NCBI GenBank assembly: GCA_003427395.1
Contig: BFEA01001034.1
Span: 139,608 to 165,909, forward strand
Direction of reading: 5' to 3'
Length of the DNA: 26,302 nt
DNA from: Chara braunii
Lineage: Eukaryota > Streptophyta > Charophyceae > Charales > Characeae
In this document: positions 9,554 through 18,358 of the stretch, one piece after another
How positions within the stretch are numbered: the first letter of the stretch is position 1
Layout of the letters: every line of letters starts with the position of its first letter
Notes under the pieces: model-generated
Told to the model about the DNA's origin: nothing
What the model saw: only the letters and a program-made list of their open reading frames with translations
Databases searched by the model: none
Made by a program: the position numbers and the translations under genes

Positions 9554-10062
9554 GCAGCCCTGACTCCATGTCCAAGAAGCAACTTCTGAAGGAAGGAAGG
9601 GACCCTCCTCAAAGGCGCGAAGAACGAGGAAGGGTGCTCTGTTTGCTGCTGCAGCTTCTAGTTCAGATAGTGTTGCAGCATCCCAAGGTGGGACCCCTCC
9701 ATCTGGGACTGCTTCCTCATCTGCTGCAGATCCTGCTGTTCTTGCTCTGACTAATGCTTTGATGGGCATGGCAAGGGGTAAGACCCCAACCTAGAAAGCA
9801 CCAACCGACAGTAAGGGGAAAGGTAAGGGACGTGCCTCTTCCCCTAGTGCCCAGAGAGTACCTCTACCACGAGACGTTCGTTGGCCAGTTGACCCCTTGA
9901 TCCTTCCACCTTCCCCTGGCATGCACTTAGGATCCAGGAGGGGGTCTGGAGGAAGAGAAAGGACAAGGGTGTCTGCCTGAGGTGCGAGGGGGACCACTTC
10001 TTCAAAGATTGCCCCAGCATGCCTCGCAGGTCCACAGGCAGCTCTAGTTCGAAAAACTAGAG
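9554..10062 (+). pseudogene. Gag C-terminus with CCHC-like zinc knuckle, broken
   Basis: A Ser/Ala/Thr-rich linker, then a basic segment, then CLRCEGDHFFKDCP at about 9980-10013 can be read across two frames with stops. The knuckle spacing is CX2CX3HX4C, one residue shorter than the usual CX2CX4HX4C of nucleocapsid. Nucleocapsid knuckles bind the genomic RNA. The position between gag core and protease is exactly where such a motif belongs. Confidence 0.6.
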
Positions 10063-10071
10063 CAGAGAGAG

Positions 10072-10503
10072 GTGGAAACATCAACTCCTTCCACCAGTGC
10101 TGATTCACTTTCTGACGAAGGTGAATCTTCACATTCTCTCGCTGGTTTTTCTTCCGGAGTTGCATCTTCAGGGTCCTTCACCTCTGAGGACTCTGAGTTG
10201 GATGAAACGTGGGAGGATGATGATGCTCAGTGCCTTGCTGATCTTTTCCTGTCCTTGCAGGAGAAAAAAAAACACAGGTCAGAACTCATCATGCTTCGAC
10301 CCTCTATCGTGGGAGCTAAGATCAAAGGGCTCCTAGACTGTGGGGCCATTCGCAACTTCATATCTCCCAAGGCAGTCAGTAAGTTGCACTTGGATCAGAG
10401 ATTAGTGAAATTGCGACAACCTATAGAGGTTCACATTGGGGACTCTTCCACAGTCAGGATCACGGCTGTTGTCAAGGGCCTACCAGTGTCCTTTGACAAG
10501 TAG
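10072..10503 (+). pseudogene. Aspartic protease region of pol, ended by a TAG
   Basis: The first 60 residues are an acidic Ser/Asp/Glu linker. The retropepsin core begins around residue 75, with the active-site segment LLDCGAIRNFIS: the catalytic Asp is present, but the usual Ser or Thr after it is Cys. A conserved IGDSSTVRITAVVKGLPVSF strand follows. A TAG at 10501-10503 ends the frame, but the same frame continues immediately afterwards with HLNFYVFPNVPFDIVFSMQW, the end of the protease. One nonsense codon therefore separates protease from RT. The enzyme would process gag-pol. Confidence 0.75.
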
Positions 10504-10533
10504 GGAGAAATCAGACACCACCTGAATTTCTAC

Positions 10534-11406
10534 GTGTTCCCTAACGTTCCCTTTGACATTGTCTTCTCTATGCAGTGGCTTGGTGACACCAATCCTAGGA
10601 TCGACTGGTGGATCCTTAATGTTGAGCTTACTGACGGGCATGGGGTTTATCGCCCTTGTATGCTTGCTGATGAGTACCATCCGGCCAGTAGCTGTTACTG
10701 CATGAGTGCTCACAGATTTCTGCGTTTCTCTCGCCAGGTTGACCACACTCGTCTGTTTGTGGCTTATGTCAAACAGACTGATGTGGAACATGCTCCCTGT
10801 CCCTCTCAAATTCATCAGATTGTGGATCACTTCTCAGATCTTATGGAGGAGCCTACTGGACTTGTCCATAGCCAGACCAAACGTAAGATTGAGATCCTGC
10901 CTGGTTCGGTCCCTCCCAAGGGCCGAGTCTACAGGATGTCCCCTGTTGAACTTGAAGAGATCAGGAAACAGTTAGAGACCTTGACCAGCAAGGGCTGCAT
11001 CAGGCCCATCACATCTGAGTTTGGGGCACCAGTCCTCTTTGTTCCAAAAGGGAATGGCGAGTTCAGGATGTGCGTGGACTACAGAGGTCTCAACGAGATC
11101 ACGAGGAAGTCCACAAAGCCTCTTCCTCGCATTGATGATCTGTTGGATATGGTGCAGGGGTGTACCATCCTTACCAAGATCAATCTCAAATCTGGTTATC
11201 ACCATATTGAGATGGCGGAAGGCGATGTCCATAAGACAGCCTTCAAGACCCGGTATGGTACTTATGAGTACTTGGTCATGCCATTCGGTCTTTGCAATGC
11301 CCCAGGCACATTCCAGACAGAGATGCATTGCATACTCAGGCCTTACTTGGACAAGTTCATAGTTATCTACCTGGATAATATCTTGGTATTCAGTCGTTCT
11401 GTCTAG
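10534..11406 (+). CDS. Reverse transcriptase of plus Ty3/gypsy element, active site substituted
   Basis: This is an open frame of 290 codons, in frame with the protease upstream. It starts with the end of the retropepsin fold (FDIVFSMQWLGD), then a linker, then the RT from about residue 115: GRVYRMSP, GCIRPITSEFGAPVLFVPK, FRMCVDYRGLN, motif A KINLKSGYHHIE, motif B FGLCNAPGTFQ and motif C IYLDNILVFS. In functional Ty3/gypsy RTs motif A carries Asp (KIDL) and motif C is YLDD. Here Asn replaces Asp at 11182-11184 and at 11377-11379, so two of three metal-binding carboxylates are missing. The frame ends at a TAG (11404-11406) directly after motif C. The ATG start shown is not the real start of pol. 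Confidence 0.85.
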   Translation: MFPNVPFDIVFSMQWLGDTNPRIDWWILNVELTDGHGVYRPCMLADEYHPASSCYCMSAHRFLRFSRQVDHTRLFVAYVKQTDVEHAPCPSQIHQIVDHFSDLMEEPTGLVHSQTKRKIEILPGSVPPKGRVYRMSPVELEEIRKQLETLTSKGCIRPITSEFGAPVLFVPKGNGEFRMCVDYRGLNEITRKSTKPLPRIDDLLDMVQGCTILTKINLKSGYHHIEMAEGDVHKTAFKTRYGTYEYLVMPFGLCNAPGTFQTEMHCILRPYLDKFIVIYLDNILVFSRSV

Positions 11407-11640
11407 GAGCATGCGCAACATCTGGCTCTGGTCCTCCAGACCTTACGTGATAACCAGTATAAAATCAACAGAGAGAAATCCTCTTTCGAGGTTCCCTCTG
11501 TGATCTATCTGGGACACGTGATTTCTGGAGAGGGGCTACCTCCTGAGGCAACGAAAGTTGCTGCAGTTCAGGACTGGCCGCGGGCCTGCCAACATTCGTG
11601 ATGTCCAATCTTTCTTGGGTAAGGCTGCAAACAGGGCCCC
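11407..11640 (+). pseudogene. RT thumb and connection remnant, truncated
   Basis: In frame after the TAG at 11404 the sequence continues EHAQHLALVLQTLRDNQYKI, then IYLGHVISGEG and VQDWPR, the conserved region after motif C. A one-base shift near 11585 moves to a frame reading NIRDVQSFLGKA, the start of the RNase H connection. Homology then stops at about 11640. Confidence 0.7.
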
Positions 11641-12332
11641 ATAGGCCTACCGAGGACCCTGATCCTCGCACACCCCTTACTCCTGCCTAAGTTAGCCTGC
11701 ATGGCTTACTTTCTGTCTATTGTGGGTAAACTGACTTCTGTTGGGTCTGATTGAAGTGCGTGGCTTGTATACTGAGGCTCGACTAGCTTACTCCTCTGAG
11801 CTATTCATCTGCCTTCAGCTGCCTGATCAGAAATAAGTTCTGGAGACGCTAGCCTGCCTTGTTTACTGGCTGGTTTGCAAACTAGGAGTGACTGTTTACT
11901 CTGTTTGTCTCTGTAGGTAGCGTCTGACATCTATTCCTAAAACCCTAAAACCTATTCTCTATCCTTCACTGCCTCTCTGTCTATTTTTTGGACTTGGGTT
12001 TGATATGTGCTATTCTCTGTTTGAGGTGTCGTTTACTGAGTTGGCCTGATCTATTTGGAGTAGACTATATTGCTCGGGGTAACGGGTTCCCTATAGAGGT
12101 TGGTTGTGTCCTTGTTTACCTTTGTTACTTACCTGCTAAAAGTTTGAACTCTAGCGTGGTTAGCTGAGGAGCTTTACTTAATATTTGGCGCTAAGTTGTT
12201 AGTAGGAAGGGGTAATAAAAGCTGTTGGATCTGTTACGACTTATCTGTATGGGGATTGTCATAGGAGTCTATTGTGCTCCGAGGGGTTTGTGGGTATTGC
12301 GATTAGTTAGTCTAGGTTTTGGCTTCTCCAAA
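11641..12332. other. Non-coding stretch between plus element and LINE
   Basis: No coding frame is supported. It may be 3' untranslated sequence of the minus-strand LINE, host sequence, or both. A 21-bp stretch at about 11937 contains two CCTAAAAC-like units resembling a plant or algal telomere repeat, too short to interpret. No T tract marks the LINE 3' end. Confidence 0.4.
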
Positions 12333-13150
12333 CTAGGGAGAATTCATGTGGGCAATGAAAGAGTCTGATATGCTATTGAAGGATTCTGTGTCTGGTTGGA
12401 AGGCATGGGGGGCGCCTTCCCAGAGTGTAAAGATTAGACTTTGACCCTTGATGTGAGCTATCTTACCCTTTGCTAAGAAGTTCTCTTCGAATTTTTGTTT
12501 CTGTTCCTTTGCGGTGGGTTCGTTTGTTTCCATTCTTCTTCTTACTTTATGCCATATGACCCAATATTCAGTTTCTACCTGCTGTTGTATCAGGCGCCAT
12601 GATTCGTTTAAGTGCATTGGTTGCTTGCTTAATGTTTCTTGGCATCTTTTTCTCCAGATGGCCCAGAGTGTTGCTTTTCTGAGGATTTGGAAGAAGTTAT
12701 TTTGTTGTTCGGTCCAATCGTCAGGCGTTGTAAAACCCGGCAATAGGAGGGTATGGTTTGCTGTGAAGGCCGTGGATATAACCGAGTTCCAGATCTTGGC
12801 TACTTTAGCCCAAATCGGTTTTATCTTGGGGCAAAGTAGAAAGCAGGGTTAAGAGATGCTCTGTCTAGCCCTCCTGGCAGTTAGCGCACCATTCTTTCAA
12901 GGGGCTCCTGTCCTCTTTTCTCCTTCTAGCATTCAGCCATTGATTCCGGGGGATGGCTAGGTACAATCTCAGCTATTGCAGACTCCTGAATTTGGGAGGA
13001 TGTAGAGATGTGATTTGGTTCCACGGGATCCGGGCTAGTTTTTCGAGGTCTACCTCTAAATGTTTCCACCATCGATCAGCTAGGGTTGGTTCCGGGGCAA
13101 CTGATCTACGTCTTAGTCTATATCCTAATCTAGTTGTGTATTGCAGAATG
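12333..13150 (-). pseudogene. LINE ORF2 C-terminal (post-RT) region, frameshifted
   Basis: Minus-strand pieces in order include ADRWWKHLEVDLEKLARIPW (about 13080-13020), a short run reading EWCANCQEG then a stop then TEHLL (about 12893-12850), and an open frame from 12743 with LRKATLWAIWRKRCQETL. The Cys-x2-Cys ... Glu-His pattern followed by a Trp-Ala-Ile-Trp-Arg-x-Arg helix is characteristic of the zinc-knuckle and tail that follow the RT in plant LINE ORF2 proteins. Three frames and internal stops are needed to follow it. The frame ends at a stop at 12333. Confidence 0.6.
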
Positions 13151-13720
13151 TTGATCTTGAGGTTAATACCTGATGGGCTCTGTTTGAGGTTAGTGGTTCT
13201 ATTAAGTTTCTTTCTACCATCAAGACTTGGATTGTCCGGGCTTCTGTTTGGAGTGAGTAGTCGCGGTCTCCTTGTGAGCACGAGATTTTTTCCCTAGCTG
13301 GGTCTAGAGTAGTGTTCCAGTCGCCTGCTAGCACTATGTGTTGTTGTTCCTCGCACATATCTGTTATGTTCTGAATAAAATCACGCCTATGAGGGAGGTC
13401 ATTAGGGGCGTAGGCATTTATTAATTGGAATGATTCTTCCTTGTAATTGACATGTGCTTCTATCCATCTTCCGTTGACTTGGTCTAGTCTGCTCCCTACA
13501 ATTTGGATTAGGTTGGCCGCTCTTGAGTTTTGATGCCATAGGATTGCTGTTCCTGCTGAACCTGTTTTCGGAGAGGGGGCCCAAATACCTAAGCGTACAT
13601 GCTTTAGTCTGGCTGTAATTATGTTAATTATGGCTTTGTGTTCCGGAGAGTCTGACGGGTGCGTTTCTTGAAGACTATATCGGGTGGGTTCCTGGTTAAT
13701 TTTGTTGCTAGCCCATTAAC
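13125..13720 (-). pseudogene. LINE ORF2 endonuclease (EEP family)
   Basis: On the minus strand an N-terminal piece reads NVNGLATKL, then after a one-base shift LQETHPSDSPEHK, LGIWAPSPKTGSAGTAILW, FQLINAYAPND (codons near 13401-13420) and VLAGDWNTTLDP (GDWN codons at 13314-13325). These match the QETH, NAYAPN and GDxN motifs of the apurinic-like endonucleases that nick target DNA for LINE retrotransposition. The catalytic Glu of QETH and the Asp and Asn of GDWN are kept. The C-terminal SDH motif is not seen: the frame ends at 13125, where the sequence passes directly into post-RT sequence. It is broken by a frameshift near 13680 and by the deletion. Confidence 0.75.
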
Positions 13721-13868
13721 GTTCCATCACAACACTGACAATTCAGGTTCTTTGTGCTTGACGGAGTAATGCTTGAACTGACCCTCCCTGTGGAAGCCCC
13801 TTTGCCGGGGTTGTGCCGTTATGGGATGCTAAGTGGGAAGACATGCCTTTGCTTGACACCATAGGGGT

Positions 13869-14750
13869 TTAGTTGAAAGGGGACTCGTTGTAGTGAGCGA
13901 GGCGAACCGTGACCTGTCGGGCCTTTGCATCCAGAATCTGGTTCAGATGGTCCTCCCTACCGTCGAACATTGTATGACCTTCAACTATTGATGTTGAGAC
14001 TACAACTCTTTCTGTCGGAATTTCCCCTCCCATGAGACCATAGGGGATTGCATGCAGCACCGTCCATGGTTTCCAGACAATGTGGTCCATGAGCTGGGCT
14101 TCCATTGAGTACCGCACCATGTAGGGTCTCAAGTCACTGACCAAGATGTCACCTGCTTCGCCCAACCATTCCTCCCTCCAGTCGTTCTTCGATCTTAGAA
14201 TGTGTGCTGCTAATGGTGCGTCCTTGGAGATGTTGGCAGCTAGAACCTTGTTGGATGGGCTGGCCAAGGCTATGAGGGACCATGATTTGACCACGACGAT
14301 CTCCCAATCAGCGTGCTCCTCGTTCCAACGGTAGGGTAATACTACTCTTTTCTTGCATCCTCCCTTGGCTTCCAACCTGACTGGTGTGAGGAACTCCGTG
14401 TCCTGTCCTAGGGCTAGCCCTTGCAGATTAATAGTGTCGTTGGCTGTTTCTCTGTTCTGATCTCTGAGGACGGTGATCTGAGCATGTAAAATTTCCTTCT
14501 GTCTATCCAGATCTTCTCTTGTGGTCAAGTGGATGTCTTCGCCCGCTGTCCCTTCCACCTGGGTCAGGCCGGTTGGATTCTTTTGTTCTTTCCCTTTAGC
14601 TCTCGTTACTTTCTTGCTCGGGTGGATGTTGTCCGATTTTGTGTACGCCTTTGGCCATTGGAATGAATTTTGTTTGGTTGTCAACTGCCCCTTTGCTTGG
14701 ACCAGTCTGTGTCTGTAACGTTCTGCAAAGAAATCAGGCAATTCCTGTTC
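13869..14750 (-). pseudogene. LINE ORF1-like protein, 5' end cut by LTR
   Basis: The frame is open from the LTR junction at 14750 (EQELPDFFAERY) to a stop at 13869, about 294 codons. No ATG is available near the junction, and the frame simply begins at the break. It has a basic N-terminal part (KKVTRAKGKEQKN), a helical segment with Gln/Arg/Asp (LDRQKEILHAQITVLRDQNR), then a folded-looking domain with VVLPYRWNEEHADWEIVVVK, ILVSDLRPYMVRYSMEAQ and IPTERVVVS. The domain is unidentified. ORF1 identity is inferred from its position directly upstream of the endonuclease and from basic/coiled-coil character typical of RNA-binding ORF1 proteins. A close relative of its N-terminus is at 24836-25067. 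Confidence 0.55.
14510..14750. repeat. 241-bp LINE segment repeated at the other flank of the LTR element (left copy)
   Basis: This segment starts GATCTTCTCTTGTGGTCAAG and ends CAATTCCTGTTC right at the LTR terminus. The same 241 bp, with about 22 substitutions by my count, occupy 24836-25076 beyond the opposite LTR. It is far too long and too diverged for an integration-generated target duplication. Confidence 0.85.
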
Positions 14751-15910
14751 TGCAATGAACCCAGTCTGGCAGATACTCAGAAGTCGTCAAACATCAATAG
14801 TCCCAACATCTGCATCAAAGTCTCCAAATCGTGAAATGATAACTTTAACAGTATCTCATTACCATCAAAAGAAAGAGAGAGGAGGGGAAACACACAAAGG
14901 AGAAGATGAGAGATCACACAGTAATAATCCCTTCGGATCCCTCTCCTTCTCCGGCCTTCTCCCCTCTCCACATCAACAATGATAATAAGTATATTCCTGA
15001 TCACACACAATAGTGCCACATGGCACTTGATCTCGTGAAGACCATGAAGATATAACAGATTCCAGTGACGACGTCAACCTCAGGTGAGTACCCGACCTCC
15101 TTCATCCATAGATCCCGACCTTCCTCCTCACAACCAGTCACCTCATGTAGACAATGTCGACAGTGCCACGTCAGCAGTCGCGATAGGTGGCATATGCCAC
15201 ATGATCAATGAAGACCAGTGGCAGCGCCACATCAGCATGCACTGTAAACCAGAGGCAACATTACTTCAGCATGCAATGTAGACTAGAGGTAGTGTCACGT
15301 CAGTATGCCATGAAGTCCAGAGGCAGCGCCACATCAGCATCCCATGAAAACCAGAGGCAGCGCCACATCAGCATGCCATGAAGACCAGAGGCAGCGCCAC
15401 ATTAGCATTGTCTGGCGCACAGAAGAAGCGCCAACATGCTGCCTCCACCTTACACTGTCGTCCGCAACGCCTGTGCACAACCAGCGTGTAGCCAGCGTCG
15501 CGCCAGCATGAAGCCAGCGTTTAGTCAAAGTCGAACCAGCGTCAAAACAACATAGCAAGACTGAATGCTTGACTCTAGCAATGGTCGAGGTTGTCCGACC
15601 TCGGGTGCTTTTCCCACAATCGTCCAGATTGACTTCCAACTGAAGGCCCAAATTGTGCAGTTGCAGACTTCTCCCTTGGACCTGATGTTGTCTGGGTACC
15701 TGCATACAAACAAGTGTGTGTGCTTGACCAGCGGCTTGGGCTAGGTACCTTTGGACTTTGACTGTTGGGATCCCGACAGCGACAAAGTCAACTGCCGCAC
15801 GTCTAGGCCCCAAGTCCGCGTGTGGGGTCTTTTGCCCTTGTTTTTGGCTTGGGCTGAGGGCGGCCAAGTAGGCCCTCAGATGACCCTCATCTTCCACGAG
15901 ATATATGGCA
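14751..15910 (-). repeat. 3' LTR of the minus-strand element
   Basis: This copy matches 23631-24813 over its whole length with a few percent differences by eye. On the minus strand it begins TGCCATAT and ends TTGCA, giving TG...CA termini. The start could lie about 30 bp further in (TGAGGGTC), since homology fades gradually there. It contains a 34-bp minisatellite (15221-15409) and ACGT-core motifs. Reading frames inside it, such as 15334-15975, are incidental. Confidence 0.85.
15221..15409. repeat. 34-bp minisatellite within LTR (left)
   Basis: About 5.5 units have an exact 34-bp spacing from 15221 to the last unit start at 15391. The core is GCAGCGCCACATCAGCATGC followed by a CATGAAGACCAGAG-type tail. 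The same number of units at the same spacing is found in the right LTR (24104-24292). Confidence 0.9.
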
Positions 15911-15964
15911 TGGGTTATTGCATTCCTGCCGGCCCAGTTTTTGAGTTCCATAGCAGAAAATACA

Positions 15965-16360
15965 TTAATTCTCACTTAACCCACGTTCATATGCAGAAAC
16001 AATGTCAGGAGCAGTGGGTAGGAGTTCTTTCCTGCTAAACCATCTGGCTTCAGATGGGGGTTGGGTTTTGAACTTTACCTTATACTGCTTCTGAGGTCGT
16101 CCTCTGCCACCTGTAGAAAAATAGCCATGTTCCAAGATTCTTTCAACTTCATAACCTCCACTCATAGAGGGTGGAAACATAGATGGCCTATTTGGAAAGT
16201 TATCACTTTCTACATAGGGTAGCATCTTAGACGCATGGAAGACAGGGTATATACTGAGATGGGGAGGTACATCTATATGATAGGGAGGTCCATCTTCTCC
16301 TCCAATTACTTTGAGAACTTCCCAGGGCCCATAGTAGACAGGTAGCAGTTTCTGAGACAC
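15965..16360 (-). pseudogene. Integrase C-terminus with chromodomain-like tail
   Basis: The frame encodes LLPVYYGPWEVLKVIGG (the GPF/Y-type module of Ty3/gypsy integrases), IYPVFHASKMLPY, and then YEVERILEHGYF ... KQYKVKFK ... ARWFSRKEL. The last part has the order of a chromodomain: an E-x-I-L helix entry, a K-Y-x-V-K-like strand, then an aromatic residue and a terminal helix. In chromoviruses this module binds methylated histone tails and guides integration into heterochromatin. The canonical WxxY aromatic cage is not clearly kept. A frameshift near 16340 separates this from the catalytic core upstream. Confidence 0.75.
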
Positions 16361-17334
16361 ATTTCTTCTAAGGAAAACTCTTTAGACTTAACCCAGACAA
16401 AGGCCCCTTCTTGGAATTGTGAAGGACGACGATGTTTATTAGCTTGTTCAATCATTTGCAACTGGGCTTTCTGTATGTTTTCCTTCACCTTCTTAATGCC
16501 TTCTTCATATAGAACTGCGAATTCACGCGTACCTGGGGGTAGCCTTTGAACCTGGTCCCTTGTTAATGCATAAATGAGACGCCTAGGCTTCCATCCTTTA
16601 TGCAGTGCATTAGGTGTTCTTCCTGTAACAGTATGTATACTATTATTGTAGGCACTAACATTCTTAGGTAAGTTCTCATCCCAATCGATTTGGTCAGGAC
16701 GGACATACATTCCCAAAAGTTGTTGGCAAAGGCGATTCATTTGCTCAGTTTGGCCATTCGTTTCAAGATGTCGGTATGACGACATGGTCAACCTGGTTCT
16801 ATAGACTCCCATCAACTTCTGCCATTGTAGACTGGCGAACCGAACATCTCTATCTGATACGATGGTTTTGGGAAATCCATACTCAGAGACCCATCACATT
16901 TGAAACTTTTGAATGACGAGTTCGGTTCTAGCTTCAGCGGGCAAAGAAATGAACATAGCATACTCAGAGAATCTATCAACGATGACCATTACCTGACTGT
17001 TGTCGTTTCGATTGTTAGCGAGACTCGTAAAATCAATTGAGATAGACTCACCTGGCTCACTTGGAATTGGCAGCGGTCTCAGTAGTCTCATCGGATTTTC
17101 ATGTGAGGGCTTGTTCCTCTCACAGACAAGACAAGTCCGCACATAGATTGATACATCTTCTTTCATTCCTTTCCATTCAAATCGTTCACGCACATCGGCA
17201 TGCGTCTTCTTAAAACCAAAGTGACCTTCCACATCATGACATTCCCCAATGATTAAACTCTTAATTGATTCTAGGTGAGGAACATACAATCTTTCTTCGG
17301 TTTTGTCTAGTAAGAAGAGTAAGCCATCTGTCAT
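16306..17334 (-). pseudogene. Integrase zinc-binding and DDE catalytic core, one nonsense codon
   Basis: A single frame, broken by a TGA at 16894-16896, covers the integrase. Its N-terminal HHCC zinc module is visible as GECHDVEGHFGFKKTH followed by CLVCERNK. The core shows SISIDFTSLA (first Asp), VIVDRFSEYAMF, IVSDRDVRF (second Asp, just downstream of the stop) and HLETNGQTEQMNR (Glu). All three catalytic acids are therefore present. The usual SSAYHPQTDGQTE segment is altered to SSYRHLETNGQTE. Integrase would insert the cDNA into the genome. The upstream part joins the duplicated RNase H copy in frame. Confidence 0.8.
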
Positions 17335-17810
17335 TCGATATTATGGAAACAACTAAGGGTTCTTTCGTAGAGTCTCCATGATAGGACGCCAAATAGGATC
17401 ACTCCCATAACCCTAGCGGATCTGTTCTTTCAATTAATTTCCAATATCGAGATAGGGGAAAATGGTTCCAAAGAAATCAGCACGCCTGGACAAAGCATCC
17501 ACAACCATGTTAGACTTACCTTTTATGGTTTTCACCTCAAAGTCAAATGTTTCAATGAAAGCGGACCACCTTACCAACTTGTCGAAGAGCTTAGGCCAAG
17601 TCTTGATCCACTTTAAAGTAGACTGATCAGCGTAGACAGTGAAATCCCTCCCTAACCAGTAGTGCTTCCAAGTTTCTAGTGCATCAACTAAGGCATACAG
17701 TTCCCTTTCGTAGGTGGAGCTGGCAATTTTCTCTGACAGAAGTCTTCTGGACATAAACTCAATAGGTCTATATCCCTTACCGTCATCCTGCTTAACACAA
17801 CCGCAATCCC
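17264..17810. repeat. 547-bp tandem duplication, unit A (downstream unit in element orientation)
   Basis: The block from ATTGATTCTAGGTGAGGAAC at 17264 recurs at 17811 with an offset of 547-548 bp throughout. It spans the end of RNase H and the linker to integrase. Unit A contains three nonsense codons not found in unit B (see 17341, 17353, 17434). Confidence 0.9.
17434..17754 (-). pseudogene. Second copy of RNase H C-terminal region
   Basis: This 106-codon frame repeats the sequence at 17960-18310 almost word for word: [39 protein letters not shown] and VVDALSRRADFF. It lacks the first part of RNase H, so it cannot form the full fold. It arises from the 547-bp tandem duplication and lies in frame with integrase. 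It ends at TAA 17434, where unit B has GAA. Further stops follow at 17413, 17353 and 17341 before integrase begins. Confidence 0.85.
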
Positions 17811-18358
17811 ATTGATTCTAGGTGAGGAACACACAATCTTTCTTCGGTTTTATCTAGTAAGAAGAGTAAGCCACCTGTCATTCGATATTCTGGAAACAAC
17901 TCAGGGTTCTTTCGTAGAGTCTCCATGATAAGACTCCAAATAGGATCATTCCCATAACCCTAGCAGATCTGTTCTTTCAATTCATTTCCAATATCGAGAT
18001 AGGATAAAATGGTTTCAAAGATATCAACACGCCTGGACAAAGCATCCGCAACCATGTTAGACTTACCTTTTATGGTTTTCACCTCAAAGTCAAATGTTTC
18101 GAGGAAAGCGGACCACCTTACCAACTTGTCAGAGAGCTTAGGCTGCGTCTTGATCCACTTTAAAGTAGACTGGTCAGAGTAGACAGTGAAATCCCTCCCT
18201 AACCAGTAGTGCTTCCAGGTTTCTAGTGCATCAACTAAGGCATACAGTTCCCTTTCATAGGTGGAGTTGACCATTTTCTCTGACAGAAATCTTCTGGACA
18301 TAAATTCAATAGGTCTATATCCCTTACCGTCGTTCTGCTGTAGCACAACCCCAATCCC
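17811..18358. repeat. 547-bp tandem duplication, unit B
   Basis: This is the upstream unit in element orientation, continuous with the intact RNase H reading frame. It shares with unit A a TAG at 17960-17962 (17413-17415 in unit A), so that nonsense mutation existed before duplication or was later homogenised between copies. Confidence 0.9.

Larger units (their letters stand above)
3776..11640 (+). mobile_element. Decayed, 3'-truncated Ty3/gypsy retrotransposon (plus strand)
   Basis: The element reads 5' LTR (putative), PBS, a 1.5-kb leader, gag, a CCHC-like knuckle, protease and RT, in Ty3/gypsy order. Homology ends at about 11640, shortly after the RT where the connection to RNase H would begin; no RNase H, integrase, polypurine tract or 3' LTR is visible. 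Beyond that point lie about 700 bp of non-coding sequence and then the LINE relic in opposite orientation, so LINE insertion or a deletion may have removed the 3' half. Several stops, frameshifts and two RT active-site substitutions show it is inactive. Confidence 0.6.
12333..14750 (-). mobile_element. LINE (non-LTR retrotransposon) relic lacking its RT domain
   Basis: Read on the minus strand the order is ORF1 (14750-13869), an EEP-type endonuclease (about 13720-13128) and then directly the post-RT C-terminus of ORF2 (about 13150-12333). The RT domain that should lie between endonuclease and C-terminus, normally well over 1 kb, is absent. The 5' side is cut by the LTR at 14750, in the middle of ORF1. 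A related ORF1 5' fragment lies at the other side of the LTR element (24836-25190). The element is dead and internally deleted. Confidence 0.7.

Noticed and set aside
9512-10165. Minus-strand frames opposite the gag C-terminus
   Set aside because: They are shadows of the Ser/Ala/Pro-rich gag linker and the acidic protease linker on the plus strand.
11937-11960. CCTAAAAC repeats as an interstitial telomere
   Set aside because: Only about two imperfect units; expected by chance in AT-rich DNA.
15221-15409. Regular 34-bp repeats, considered as a CRISPR array
   Set aside because: Units are contiguous without unique spacers, lie inside an LTR and are present in both LTR copies; this is a minisatellite.
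15334-15975. 213-codon minus frame spanning the LTR
   Set aside because: It lies across an LTR boundary and the minisatellite. The matching frame in the other LTR copy is interrupted, and no domain is visible.
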